64,000 nucleotides of DNA, from positions 248,001 through 312,000 of the forward strand of contig BCKT01000013.1 of the NCBI GenBank assembly GCA_003116875.1. The letters are read 5' to 3'. Position numbers and translations under genes: made by a program. The notes beneath the pieces are model-generated. The model saw nothing but the letters and a program-made list of their open reading frames with translations, had not been told where the DNA came from and did no database searches. Position 1 is the first letter of the stretch, and every line of letters begins with the position of its first letter. Origin of the DNA: Takashimella koratensis (lineage: Eukaryota > Basidiomycota > Tremellomycetes > Trichosporonales > Tetragoniomycetaceae). Below, one piece after another: positions 1 through 16,944 of the stretch.

Positions 1-251
1 CGCCTACCCGCCCTCACGCTCCTACGCTCACCGGGACAATACCGGTACACGACGCACAGCCCAAAAAGAACGACTAAACGAAAAATTCCTAGACAACGGC
101 AACGGCAACAAAGGCTGACAACGACCCAACGACCGCAACGAAGACTACCACAACAACAACAGCAACGACGACGATCAATCGTTCTCTCGACACGTCTTGA
201 CCATCCACGCGCTTCGTGACGGACACTGAACAAGACAAACACACTGTCACA

Positions 252-2821
<2,570 letters not shown>

Positions 2822-3535
2822 TTTAGGGGAGAAGGAGTTTAGGAGAAGCTGGGCGAGTGTAGCAGTAATAGCTCGATCATCCTGGATCCTAGCTCGCGAC
2901 CAGTGCAACTGCTGGCTGGGCACTTCCAAGTCTCAAACCTTTTCTACAAGTTAACCTCGTCCCCGTCCCTCTCCCTTTTTTCGGCTCTTCTTCATTGACC
3001 CTTTGTCCTCGCCATTTTTCTTAATCTCATCCCGCGGTCGTCTTTCATACAAATGCTCCCTACCTCACCTACCAGCACCCCTCGGCCGCGTGCACAATTC
3101 CACTCCGTCAACCTCTTCACTCGAGTCCCAATCTGCCCCCCCTTTTCCCTTAGCGAGTGAGGAAGGGAGCGTACAATTCTTACTCCCTTTTCAAAGTCTC
3201 GTTCTTTCACCTGCACTTTCCATTTCGTTGTCATAACATGCAATCATGATACACCCTCGCTACGTATTCAAGGGCTTCTTTTTTCCTTCCGTATAAAAAA
3301 AGGGAGTGGATCTGGAGAGGGTGGGATAGAGATCAAGAGAGAGAAGAAGAGCCTAGAGCAAAAAGTAAGGGAAAAAAAAACGACTGAACGATTGAACGAC
3401 TGATCTCCCACCTTCTAATCTGCAACATTGACCTCTGCCCTCATTATCATCACTCCGACACCCTGCTACCTCACTATCCCTTCACGCTCTACTCGACCAC
3501 ATTTCACTTCATCTCATCTCACCCCATACTCACTA
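2822..3535. other. Convergent intergenic region between the kinase and SEC26
   Basis: This is the shared 3' region of two convergent genes. It holds pyrimidine-rich stretches and an A-rich block around 3290-3390. Short open frames here have no recognisable protein sequence and I see no RNA gene. Confidence 0.6.
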
Positions 3536-6500
3536 TCACGCCTTGAGCGACTTTTGCAAGATAGTAATCTTATCACCCAACGAAAGCGCAATCCCCTGAG
3601 TCTTTGACCTAATCCTCACATGACCCTGAATATTTCCATCCTCCGTCTTCTCAATTGACAGATTAGCCAAAGCGTCTTCCCCGAACAAGCTTCGAGCACA
3701 GAGGTTGGCGGAGAGGAAGTCGCAGTCGCCAGAGAGGGCAGCGTCCGGTGTGAGACAGGCCATGTTGGTGGATTTCATAATGTGCTCGAGGTAAGCCCGG
3801 AGGTCACTGAGTCGTGGTGAGTATGCGTCCTGGTATCCACAACGAAAGAGAAAGAGATAGAAACAAGAGGATGCCGGAGGCGGGAGGACTTACCTGATCG
3901 CAGTGTTCACATTGACCTTGTTCTCCCACTCAAATTCAGTCCACATGCTTCGGAACTGCACAGGAGTCAGCGACTACTCATACCAAAGCGAGTGTAGCCA
4001 AATGCCACAAGCCACTCATCGCGTGAACAACGAAATAATCCCAAGCGCCACTCACCTGAGCCTCGTTGCAGTACGCGGGCTTGATATAATCCATGATATC
4101 CACATGAACATCATTGAGAACAATGTTCACGCTCGCGTCTGCGGCGCCTTGCTTGTCGTAAACAATATTCCCAAAGATAACCCCCGTCTCAGTCGACGAG
4201 ACTTTGATGGTGGCTTTGATGTTGTGGAAACCCTGAGGGCCGAGAGTGTGGGGTGCAGGTCGCTCAACGAGCTTGAGGTCGCCCAAGGTCGCGAATTCAA
4301 TCGTCAGGTTCTGGAGCGTCTCGGCAGTCTGGTTGACGATGAGAACGTCTGAAAGGTAAGATTGCGTTAGCGAGGGTGCCTCGAGATGTAGTAGCACGGG
4401 TACAAATAGTAAGAAACACCAGGGCGAAGTCTGCTGCGTGGTACAAGCGCTATGCGAGCAATCCCTACTCACCAAGCATAATGTCAAACTGCTGGATGTT
4501 GACGACAGCCTCGGCGTAGACCGGGTCTGAGAACCCAGTGAGCTGCACTATCCGCGAAAGTTTGGAGACAAAGTCGTCTTTGACCTCTGCGGCCCCGGTT
4601 GCGCGAACGATATCCGAGTCGATCTGGGTTGGGGATCAGTTAGCCGCTCGGTCCACTTTCCCCGCCCTTCCTTCAATCTTTCCAAACTCCCAGCAACAAG
4701 TCTCTTCCTGACAACATGCCAGAGTCCGAACTCACGTCATCGGCGTCACCTCCGGCCGTCTTCTTCGCGAGCTGGCGGAACGAGATCAAATCGTCTGCCT
4801 GAATCGCTACCGTCTTACTCTCTTGCTCTTTCTTCGCTCGAGCCTTCTTCTCCTCTGCACCCAACATTTTCGAGTACGCAGCCTTTGTATCGTGCAAGAA
4901 AATCTCGCCGACTGCTTTCTCCTTCTGAAGCTGGGCGAGCGTTTCGACGCAGTTGAGGATACGTTCTTGAGAGTCTTCGTCGATGGGGACAGCGACGAAC
5001 TTGGATTGACCGACACGGACGACAGAGGTCATGATGAGGATAGCCTAAGGGACGAGTCAGTAAACGCTCAAATATGCTTAACAGAAGGAGGGCAGAGATT
5101 TACCTCTGCACGGAGAGTGTTAACGGCCGACGCATCCTTCTCGAGCTCAGCGTATCGCAATACGAGCTTGGTGAGGGTCGACGCGAGCACGCTTGCGGTG
5201 AAGAAGTCTCCACCAAGGATCAGGGCACGAAGAGGGGGCTTGGCGGCCGATCGGACCTGCTCAAGGCGAGCCGCTGCGGCAGTGGACGTGTAGACAGTTT
5301 CAGTGGCATAAGTGCCGTCCGCGAGGACTCGGGTCGTAGTGACAGCCTTGGGCTTCTCGGGCTCCTTCTCGGTGTTCGACTCGTCGGCGGCCTCCGCCTC
5401 GTCCAATAAGCGCTGCGTGATGTCAGCTGTAAACTCAACATGAACATAACCAAGTCCCGCAACTGACCTGCTCAGAAGCCAGGATCGGGATTTCACCAAT
5501 GACTTTCCGCAATTCCTCAACAGATCGCTTGATATCTGTTCAAGTCAGCACTGACTCTATTCTTTCAGGACGTGTAACCGATGCTCACCTCCCGCTGTCG
5601 AGGCGTACTCTCCCACGATCCACATAGCACCGCGGAACACTTTGCCCGACTTGATGTCGCTGAAGGTTTGGATGAGTTTCTCCGTGATCGCCGGTCGGAG
5701 GTCTGGGAACTTTTCAACCACCTCGCTGAGCAAGTTGTCAGCCTCGCCCCTCACATTGCCTCTTTAAATGCGCCGACGACTGCACATGCTAAATCGATGA
5801 TTGGACTTACCGGACAAACGAGATAACGTCGACGGCGGAAGGGTTGTTCGAGTCGCCGAGGAAGTCCATGAGGACGTAGACGACGTTGGCAGCGACTTCA
5901 GAGAACTTGATCGCACACGAGTGGATGCTCTGGATAAGAAGCTGACGGTACTCGAGGTTCTTGTCAAACTCGGTCTCGAGGGTAGACTGCAATTGTTTTT
6001 TGAAGAACAAGACGACGTCCTCGACGTTTCTGCTCGAAACCATCTCGAGCGCGATTCCAATAGCTTTGCGCTTGACCTCCATGTCGGGGCTGCATATGGA
6101 CAATGGTTGTCAGTCTAGTCAGTGTAACGAAGGAGTAATTGCGATCCTGACGTACCTGGATAAGACCTTGAGAATGTCCATCGCCATGCCGTCAAGGACG
6201 TGCTCGTGCTTGCTGCGCAGGGCGTCGAAGCGGTCGAGAACGATGAGCTTGACGTTATTGTCGGCCTCCTTGATGATGAGCGAGGCAAACGCAGCGGCGG
6301 CAGCTGTATAGACGGTGAGTGCTGGACCGAGCAATAACGAATGTCAAGCAAATAAGACGTACCCTTGATGGCAGCCGGGTTCTGGGTAAGGGTCGTAATC
6401 GACGTAGCCGCCTCGTACTTGACCGCAGAACTGGTCGAGTTGAGGAGCTCGAAGATGCATCGGATCCACTTGGCCTGCGAAGACGTTAGCATATCCAACT

Positions 6501-7729
6501 ATTCAGCATGACCAAAGACTAGACCCAAGACTCACGCGGTGGCCACCTTCGGTCTTGGCCTCTTTACGGATCAACTCGATCACCGCCATTTGCATCAACT
6601 CGTCCATGCCCGAGAGCTGGTCGGCCACACTGAGGAGGTATCGAACCGCTGTCGGCTGAGAGATGTTGCAAAGCGTGACAAATGCGTTACGCTTGCAGGT
6701 CGAGTCGGACTCGGCAGCGAGGAAAGTGTCGAGCAGCTCGGGCGCATCAGGGATCAGGTGCTCGTGGTCTTGGTAGATGGTGTAGACGGCGAAGACGGCG
6801 TTCTTGCGGACAAACGAGTGGCGGTGTTCCTGCATTCAAGTGGTTAAGTCGTGCTTTCGCAGAGGAGAGGATGAGGGGAAGATGCAAGACTAGTGGGAGT
6901 CAACGTACAAGGCAGGACCGGACAGTAGGCACGAGGGGCTCGAGCAGCTCGGACTCGCGAATCTTCTGCAGGAAGCGCAACGTCGCGCCGCGAATGTACT
7001 CGTTGGGATGTTGCTAAAGGAGTTAGGAAGTGACATGGGCGGTTGAAAACAGAAGGAACAGGGGATCTCACCAAGTCATTACGGATGGCGTTGCTGCTGG
7101 GTGTCAGCTGGGATCAGGCGATTCACAAATTGCAAAAACTGACCAGACGAGAATCATCTCCTGCTTGAGCTTGCCGTTCTCGTCGAGCTTGGGGCAAATC
7201 CTGGGCGAGGTCAGGTGTCAGCGTCTGCCTCTGCCTCAACGGTACCCATCTCATTGACCAGATGACGTGGGTGAAACAGCGGGGGACTATAGGCGTGGAG
7301 GTGGACTTACTCCCAGTAGAAGTGGAGCATCTTCTTGATCTGCTTGTTGCGTGAGGGCATGACATATTGGATGATGGGCATGAGGAGCGTTGGCTGTTGT
7401 CGAAGAAAGATAGAGGGTGTATCAGTCTGTGATCTTTTTGGCTAGGACGCTGGATGGTGACACCTCGGTCACTCAGTCACCCCTTCTACTCGTAATCCTC
7501 GTTGATCTGTCCATACGCGATACACTGCTTGACCCCACTGTGCCGCCCCGGTCTCTCATTCACAACTCACGTGTCCCTGTCCGTTGAGGGTGCTGACGAT
7601 GATCCTCCGCATGGTCTCGAGCTTGACCTCGTCCGAGCCCTTCTGGAGAGCATTGCGGAGGTCCTGCGACGAAGGCGCGTCGAGGAGGTCGTCGTGCACG
7701 ATAGTGTAACAGGTGGACGACGGGTCCAT
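3536..7729 (-). CDS. SEC26: Coatomer subunit beta (beta-COP)
   Basis: Large subunit of the COPI coat, which forms vesicles for Golgi-to-ER and intra-Golgi traffic. Read on the minus strand from ATG 7727-7729 the protein starts [20 protein letters not shown] and runs into an adaptin-like helical repeat region, with recognisable blocks such as [40 protein letters not shown] and [13 protein letters not shown]. The C-terminal appendage follows ([20 protein letters not shown], then [20 protein letters not shown] and [14 protein letters not shown]) and ends [10 protein letters not shown] before TGA at 3536. About a dozen short introns interrupt it. The order of segments matches the full family from end to end and I see no frame break. 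It shares a divergent promoter with the ATP synthase subunit e gene. Confidence 0.95.
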
Positions 7730-8342
7730 TGTGGGTGCGTGGGCTGGGATAGGGTGGGAACGCGAGGGGGAAGGGGATGGAGGAGAAGGGCCCGCCGGCG
7801 GGGGAGGTGGGAGGTGAGGTGGGTGGGTGGGTGAGTGGGGTGGAGGCGGTGGTGGTGGTGGTGACGAGGAGGAGGGTGGTGGTGAGGAGTGGGTGGTTGG
7901 TGGATGGCCGTGGCCGTGGTGGTGGTAGTGGTGGAGACCGCGTCAAGGGGCCAGGGCAGGGAGGGACGTGGCATAGCACCAGCCAGCCGAGTGCCACACT
8001 CCCGGAATTACAGCCAGGACCGCCTCCCAAGCCATTCGGGGTTACCTCCTCTGACCCCGTCTCTAATCCGCCATTACAACCCTGCATTAGGAACAACCAC
8101 TATTCCCCATTTGCTTCCGCCCTGCTTAGAGTACTCGCTCCGGTCTCCGTCCGTCGAGAGTCGACTGGATTCAACATTGCATCTCCATCTTCATCTTCAT
8201 TCAGCTTCCACCCACCCTTCTCTCCCGGACCCTCTGAAACCTCGTCGCCATCCACGACTCCCCCTCCTCCTCGGTGCCCCCTCGCCACCGCTACTACCCC
8301 ATCTCTCTTCCACCCTTTTCCCCCCAATCTTTATCGCCTAGA
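7730..8342. promoter_or_regulatory. Divergent promoter region SEC26 / ATP21
   Basis: 613 bases between two divergent start codons. The left half is G-rich on the plus strand (about 7740-7960) and the right half is C/T-rich (about 8160-8340), so each gene has a pyrimidine-rich leader on its own sense strand. I see no clear TATA box. Long open frames here are compositional. Confidence 0.55.
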
Positions 8343-9045
8343 ATGGTCTCCTCAACCACCACTGTGCGTCTTCACCTTCGGCTCTTGTGCAATCTTTCTT
8401 CTCCTTCGTCCCGGCTCCTCCCTTCTTTCCTCCTCTAGCTCTCTTTGACAAATCGCCCTCATCCCTGACCAGGCGCAACACTGACCGTCTCCGTCTCCAT
8501 CACCAGGTCGTCCGGTACACCGCTCTCTTCGCTGGTATCTTCTACGGACTGGTCCACCAGGGTACATTGCAGACCAAGTACGACGAGGACAAGGTGGGTC
8601 ATGCTTTGGATATTCACACGAGTGTAGGAGAGGCGCTACAAATCGGCCGCAAGTTTCAGTAGCTGACGACTGATCTCTCTCTCTTTCCTTTTGTTCTCAA
8701 TCGATTCAACGTCAACTTTCTGGACACCGCAGGCCAAGGCGCACGCTGCTCACCGGGCACACTTGATCGAGGATGCCCGAAAAGCCTACGCTCAAAAGCT
8801 CGTCGCGGACAAGGCTGGAGTTAAGAACGCTGGCTGTGAGTGATCGTCTCTTCCTACTCTTCAGATTCTCTCCGCTTGAAACCTTGCGGGTCGGTTGCGG
8901 TTGTATTTCTTTAACCTTTGATTCCCCATTCTCTCCTCTCTCTCTTGGATGATCGCTGATACAGCTATTCACAGTGGTCACCGACCCAGAAGATCCCAAG
9001 TTCGACCTCGAGAAGCTCATCAACTCGTGGACCGAATCTGCATAG
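8343..9045 (+). CDS. ATP21: Mitochondrial F1Fo ATP synthase subunit e
   Basis: Small inner-membrane subunit of the Fo sector that supports ATP synthase dimers and cristae shape. The joined exons give about 90 residues: MVSSTTTVVRYTALFAGIFY, then GLVHQGTLQTKYDEDK, a charged helix rich in Ala, Lys and His (AKAHAAHRAHLIEDARKAYA), and the end FDLEKLINSWTESA with TAG at 9043-9045. The single membrane segment holds the GxxxG motif (GIFYG) known in the family to drive dimerisation. Donors and acceptors are consistent: the exon ending in ACT joins GTCGTCCGG; the exon ending in GACAAG joins GCCAAGGCG; GGCT joins TGGTC. The protein is too short for the main exons to stand out as single long frames. Confidence 0.88.
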
Positions 9046-9485
9046 AGCGATTGAACGTCGTTTGGGGGGAAGAGTAGAGTCGGTGCAAAAAGGGAGGCAG
9101 CGACGTAGCGGGCCGGTGGAAGGTTGTGAAAAGGCATGAAGGAGAAGAGGCTACCCATGCTCGCTCGCTCTGCTAGCTGCTAGATTGAATGAATGCAAAC
9201 CCATAGTATCGCCTTGAATCATAGGTCATGCATGGTGTTGGCTGCCTGGTCCGTCACTCTCAACGGCTGTCCGAAAAAAAACACACAAGGGTGTGGGTCG
9301 TATCACTGCCGACAGTTCCCAAATTTGCTGTCCTACGTCCCGCTTGCCCGCCCACACGAAAAACGCGTGCAACCGCCATGTCATCTAGGATCCTCTCGTC
9401 TGCTTCACCAATACCACCCCCGGTCCCTCTAACCTTGTCTCATCCACCTTCGTAGATCTCTTCCTAGCTTAACTCCGCGCGCATC
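9046..9485. promoter_or_regulatory. Tandem intergenic region: ATP21 3' end and WD40 gene promoter
   Basis: 440 bases between tandem genes. A C/T-rich stretch near 9360-9480 lies just upstream of the next start codon, as at the other promoters here. I see no RNA gene or repeat. Confidence 0.5.
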
Positions 9486-11956
<2,471 letters not shown>

Positions 11957-12376
11957 AGCGTGGGTTGGGCGCTGGTGTGATGCGATGGGATGGGACGAGG
12001 AGAATAGGGTGGGGTGGGGTGAGGTGAGGTGAGGTGTGGGGAAGAAAAGGTAGCGAGTGGCAGGGAAGAAGAAGCCGAGTTGGTCAATTGATAGGGTCTG
12101 AAGCGTGACCCACGAGTTCGAGCGAGACTTGAGATGGTTCTGACTGAAGTAAACCCAAAAGACAGTCGCCTGTGTGCTTCCCTTTCCCTCTTTTCTCTTT
12201 CTCTTCTCTTCCATATTATCGATTCCTTGACGCGAGAACCTCTCATGCATTATGAAATGTGAACTATAAGAAGTTTTGTACAGGTAAGTATAAGTGACGT
12301 GTGTTCAAGTTACAATTGTTACGAGTCGAGAGGTTTCACTAGGAGGCCAGAGCGAGAAAGGGGATGATTGATTCAA
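11957..12376. other. Convergent intergenic region, WD40 gene / SIW14
   Basis: Shared 3' region of convergent genes, with a GGTGA/GGGGT-rich purine run at about 11990-12040. No gene seen. Confidence 0.55.
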
Positions 12377-14174
12377 CTAGTCGACTATCCGCATTCCCAC
12401 ATTTTGGATGGGTATTTGCGCCTCTTGTGCACTTTCAACCCCTTCTCTTGCCTCTATCTTTGCCTCAATCTCAACCGCTGAACCATCCCCGCCATCCACC
12501 AAAGTCTCCATCGTTTCTGACCCCTTTATTCTCCTCGCGATTCCATTCGTTCCCGTCCCCGCTGTGGCGGCAGCCTCCAAAGCCTGCCGCGGGACAAGCA
12601 ACATACTCCAACTTGGCAGATACCCAATCCCGCCTCCGAGAGGCGAAACAACCTCGGCCCAGACGTTGGAGATCTCGAAGAGGTCGATGAATTGTTGGTC
12701 AACTGCTCGGGATTTAGGATGGGAGAAACGACGGTACCTAAGAGCGTTGGTCAGTCTGAGAAGAGATGAGGCAGAAGAGCGGGAGAGGGGGGGAGAGGGG
12801 GTAGATGGGGTCGATTGTTAAAGAGTGATGGAGAAGGGAGGAAGCGAAGAGAGCAACAAGGTGAGTAAGATGCTCACTCGTCAAAGATAGAAGAGAGAGA
12901 CCAAGATTGAAGTCGACGTATACAACCGATCAAGCATCCGGTTCGGTGCTGTCTGTGTCAGCTTGTGCCATCTTCCATCTAATCTCGTTTCCTAAACCAC
13001 GCCAAGGCGTGATTTCTTCCCTCCTCTCTCCACTGTCCACCCTCCCATCGGGTCACGCGCGTTGGATCATGGCTTACTCACTTTACCCTTGTTACAATGG
13101 ATCAAGATCGGATGGTTCCTGCGGTCCAAGATAGCCACGAGTGCAGAACAAATCACGTCCTCGGGGATATTATCGAATGGTTCCTTACCAATGATCAGTA
13201 CTCGGTACACCAACGTCAAAATGGAAGGAGGTGGAGGTCAAGGCTAGGTCTTGGTTTGGTTTTGAGGAGTCTCACTTTGTTTCCTGGGATCCCGAATTGC
13301 TATGCTCGACAGATTAGCTACCGGGGATAGATGACAAAACGAGCGTCACTCACCATGAATTGGATGTCTTGGCTTTGGCACCATTTGAGGTTGGCTTCGG
13401 GGTAGTCCTCCAGCACTAGTGTTCTACGAATCGCGAATCCAGTCAAGGCGAGTAACAAAATTGCAATCCAGAGGCGGGTCAGTATCTCCACAACAAATAG
13501 CTTCTACACGGTTGATTCCCTCGCTGATTCATCCCATCTCTCCTCTTCCCCATTCTCCCTGTCGCTCGCTACCGCGCTCGTACTCACAAAACAGTCTTTA
13601 ACTTCAACGTCTCCATGAATTTGAAATTCCTCTTCTTCGGGAATCCACACCTGAACACGCCTGAAGTGACTGATGCAAAGTTTTCTGGTGGGACTAGGTC
13701 TTCTTCGACGACTGGGACAGCTGGGGGTGGGAGGTAGAGTGCGTTGGGGGGGACTGGGAGAGGTAAGGTTGATTGGGCGGCTGTTGACGGTCCGGGTCCT
13801 GCGACTGGACCTGGTCCTGGTCCCGAGGCTATCCCAGAGCCTGAGGCTGAGGCCGATCCTGTTGACGCCTGTGTTCCGGCGATACTGGGAGACCCACCGC
13901 CAGTAGATGACCCGGTGGCGCTATGAACCCCGTTCACTCCAGCCCCACCCCCAGAAACCGCTCCGTTGACTCCGTTGACTCCACTTACTCCACTCCCCCC
14001 GCTCAAGGAGGGCGAGGTCGACCCTCCCGAACTCCCGGGGTTCAGGTGACTCGACAAGGAAGCCGACGCAGGACCGGGTACACCCACCGGGGTCGGGGGC
14101 TGGAAGTTGAGTCGGATCTTCTCGAGGAAGGGCGGGACGGGGTCGACGCTGAGGTCGAGGATGCCGCCGGACAT
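12377..14174 (-). CDS. SIW14: Siw14-type atypical dual-specificity (inositol pyrophosphate) phosphatase
   Basis: Member of the fungal and plant Siw14/Oca1 protein-tyrosine-phosphatase-like group; yeast Siw14 removes the 5-beta phosphate of inositol pyrophosphates. Start ATG 14172-14174, MSGGILDLSVDPVPPFLEKI. A long Gly/Ser/Pro/Ala-rich region (about residues 25-145) is followed by the conserved VPPENFASVTSGVFRCGFPK and KRNFKFMETLKLKTVL. The catalytic P-loop is HCNKGKHRTGC (Cys and Arg of the CX5R signature present), and then IGCIRRLQSWSLSSIFDEYR and HPKSRAVDQQFIDLFEI, typical of Siw14. A 133-base intron (12949-13081) splits the P-loop between Lys and His. The low-complexity N-terminal region and a C-terminal tail of about 90 residues make it longer than the yeast protein. 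Ends at TAG 12377-12379. Confidence 0.85.
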
Positions 14175-14820
14175 GGGGCCGGGCTGGGATGGGGTGAGAT
14201 GAGGTTGGCGAGGAGCTAGGAAGAGTGGCCGTGGTGTGAGGAGGTGTGAAGGGGTGATTGGGTGAGGGGGTGAGGGGGTGAGTGCGCTGGGTGGTCAACG
14301 AGGGCGTTGGGCGGACGTCGAACAGGGAGATTTATTGACAACTGGTAGAGGTGGAGTTACTAAGCTACGTCCCACCTCTCACCTGTGTGGCAAACAGCAA
14401 TACCCATCACCGGATGATACCTCGGCATGAGTCATGACGCGATGACCGACCTTATAAGCAAGCGGTGACCGTCATAGTACGATCCCGTCTCCGAGCCTCT
14501 GTCGTTGTCGTACCATCCCCCACCCCGAAACCACGACGACGACAACGACGACGACGTTAGTAACTCCAGCACAATCGACGACACCGCCTCGGAGACGGTT
14601 CTGGCTGACCCATCAAGACCACGGGAAATGGCTATAAAAACATTTGGTCGCTCCCTACTGTCACTCAACTAGCAGCCACATTTCAACAACCTCCACCCTC
14701 TCTGCCTTTGATACCAGCCCCGCCGGCTGGATCTGGGAATTATCAACTCATCATCTACCTACCTATCTACCACCCACCCACCCATACCCCACCTACACAC
14801 CCACCACTCCACTCAACAGT
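14175..14820. promoter_or_regulatory. Divergent promoter region SIW14 / DUF3074 gene
   Basis: 646 bases between divergent start codons. The SIW14 side (14220-14290) is G-rich on the plus strand with GTGAGGGG repeats; the other side (14690-14820) is C/T-rich. A TATA-like box lies at 14633-14640. Confidence 0.6.
14633..14640 (+). promoter_or_regulatory. Candidate TATA box of the DUF3074 gene
   Basis: TATAAAAA, about 180 bases upstream of the start codon at 14821 and followed by a C/T-rich leader. Position and sequence fit a core promoter element; no transcript data support it. Confidence 0.45.
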
Positions 14821-16747
14821 ATGGGCGGGCTCGTACTCGACCTCACCCCTCTTAAACCCGAGGTAAGTTTCTACCCATCTTCTCGTCGCGCTTCCCGCAG
14901 ATATCGGATGTTGGATGTTGGATGTTGCAAGTCGAAACATCGGATGGAATAAGACAAGGCGCGACTGATCAACTGACGACTGCTTTTTATCAACACGCAC
15001 ATCATACACTACTCCCACCTCCCCTACCTCATACTGCCTCGAATACACCGCATTGCACTCTCGTACAGGACGTACCGGACCCGTCGACGCCCCAGTTTCA
15101 GACGTTCCTCGATGATCACTTTACTTATGGAGACGAGTTGATCCAGTCGATGGAGTGAGTCTTGTCTCTTCCACTTGCTGCTCTCCCTTTCCTTTCCAAT
15201 GACGCACCATGGCAAAGCTCTCCCGTCTCCGTGTGCTGCATCCCTTCCATAAACTCGAAGAGCTCGCCGTCACGCGTTGGTTTTGGCAAGAGCACACGTG
15301 CATGAAATCCTATCGGGATCTGTGGTGCTAACGGTTCATAGCGAATGGAACAACCACTCTACTCAGCACAAGGGTACGGTCCAGGTCGTTACCCTCACCT
15401 CGTCGTCGTCGTACAGCAACGTGAGTCACGTTTGAGGGTTACCATCCACACTTCCTATTTCTACTCCACCCATCAACACTGATCTCAACCTATCTCTCCA
15501 TCCCTCTCTCTTCCGCTACATTCTCCACACTCTCAGCACAAGACTAACCTTTCCCCTTTCCCTACCTAGATTCGCAAGAAATTCTCTATCAAAGAATTCT
15601 GGTGTGGTCGCGTGTCCATCCACACAGCCGACAACGTTCGTGCTCATTCTCATTCCCAAACTCACGAGCACGATCCCGAGCACCAAGGGTCTGGTACGTT
15701 CAGTCCCTCTTCGATTGCGCGAACGTTTAGTCGCCGGTTTAGCCGGATCACGAGCCACCAAGCGGCCGAGCAGGAGAAGCATGTAGATGTAAATGGGAAT
15801 GGAGATACGAATGGGAACGGGCATGGGAGGGAGTTGTCAGAGGTTGAGAGACAAGAGGCGGTCATGTCTAGTCCCCCGCAGGGGCTTTACGAACGCTTCC
15901 GACGCGGTTTACTAGAGTACCATAGCGAGGTGAGCAAAGTCACCAGCCTCTAACTGCTCTTCTCCTTCTCTCTCGCACCTCCCCAACAGTGAATGGTCGG
16001 ATACAGGGTTCGCTGACATATACCAAGAACGAACGCGAGTATATCGAATCATGCCGAGAGACCGAATGCCTACACGTCTTCCAACCCCATGTAGCTGAAG
16101 TTTGGCGATTGACTTATGTTACACCGCCCCCTACGAGCCCGCGCACGTTTGTTGTTCTTCTCCTCTCGCGCGAAGTGAGGACCGAGGGCGATCGGTGCTT
16201 TATGAACAGTGAGTCGGATTTGGGATCCGGGTGGGGATCGGAGGGGGGGAGGGGCGGAGGGGCAGAGGGGGGAATGAGGTCATGGATAGTCCGTGCTGAC
16301 CCTCGTCACTAGTCTCCATCCCTTACGCCGACCCGTCGTGCCCCGAGAAGAGCGGGGGTGAAAAGTCCCGCGTAAGGGGCAAGTACGTCTCTGTCGAACG
16401 AGTATCGGAGAAGGATAATGGAGCTCGTGTCGAGTGGAGGATGGCAACGAGCAGTGATGCAGGCGGTGAGTGGGCCTAGATCGATCTCTCTTTCCACTTT
16501 CATCGTCTTCACAGCGAGATACCTTGTCATGCTCTTTCTCAGCCCCTTTTTTGCTCTTCTTGCTCGTATCTTGTGCTCTCTGTCTGAACCTCGCTAACAC
16601 TACACAGGTAACATTCCCCGATTTGTAACCAATGCCAGCTTGCCATCCAAGATCTCAGAAGACGTCCCCAGTTTCATCTCATGGATGACTAAAAGGTTCC
16701 CGAGCGGTGGCGATGTTGCTTCCAGTCCTGTGGCTCCGGCGCACTAG
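14821..16747 (+). CDS. START-like domain protein (DUF3074 family)
   Basis: Fungal protein with a START/Bet v1-like lipid-binding fold of the DUF3074 type; no ligand is established. Starts MGGLVLDLTPLKPEDVPDPS at ATG 14821. Other blocks are FLDDHFTYGDELIQSMDEWN, KKFSIKEFWCGRVSIH and, after a Ser/Arg and Asn/Gly low-complexity insert, EREYIESCRETECLHVFQPH and AEVWRLTYVTPP. The C-terminal helix region NIPRFVTNASLPSKISEDVP followed by SFISWM is characteristic of the family. Ends at TAG 16745-16747. Seven or so exons. Family membership is a confident reading; the biological role is unknown. It is convergent with the FKBP gene at a gap of 197 bases. Confidence 0.75.
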
Positions 16748-16944
16748 ATATGCATGTATGATGTTGTGTATGTTTTGATACTGCAATTTTCATGCCTTTG
16801 CACTTCTGCTTTTGTCGCATTGTGTTGTCTTACTTCTTCTGCGCCAGCTTCTGCTTCTTTGGCAGATGTGGTGTCACTTCACACCTGCAACATCTCATCT
16901 CCCTGCCACGATTTGACGCAAGACGTCAAAGGTCGTCGTGCCGG

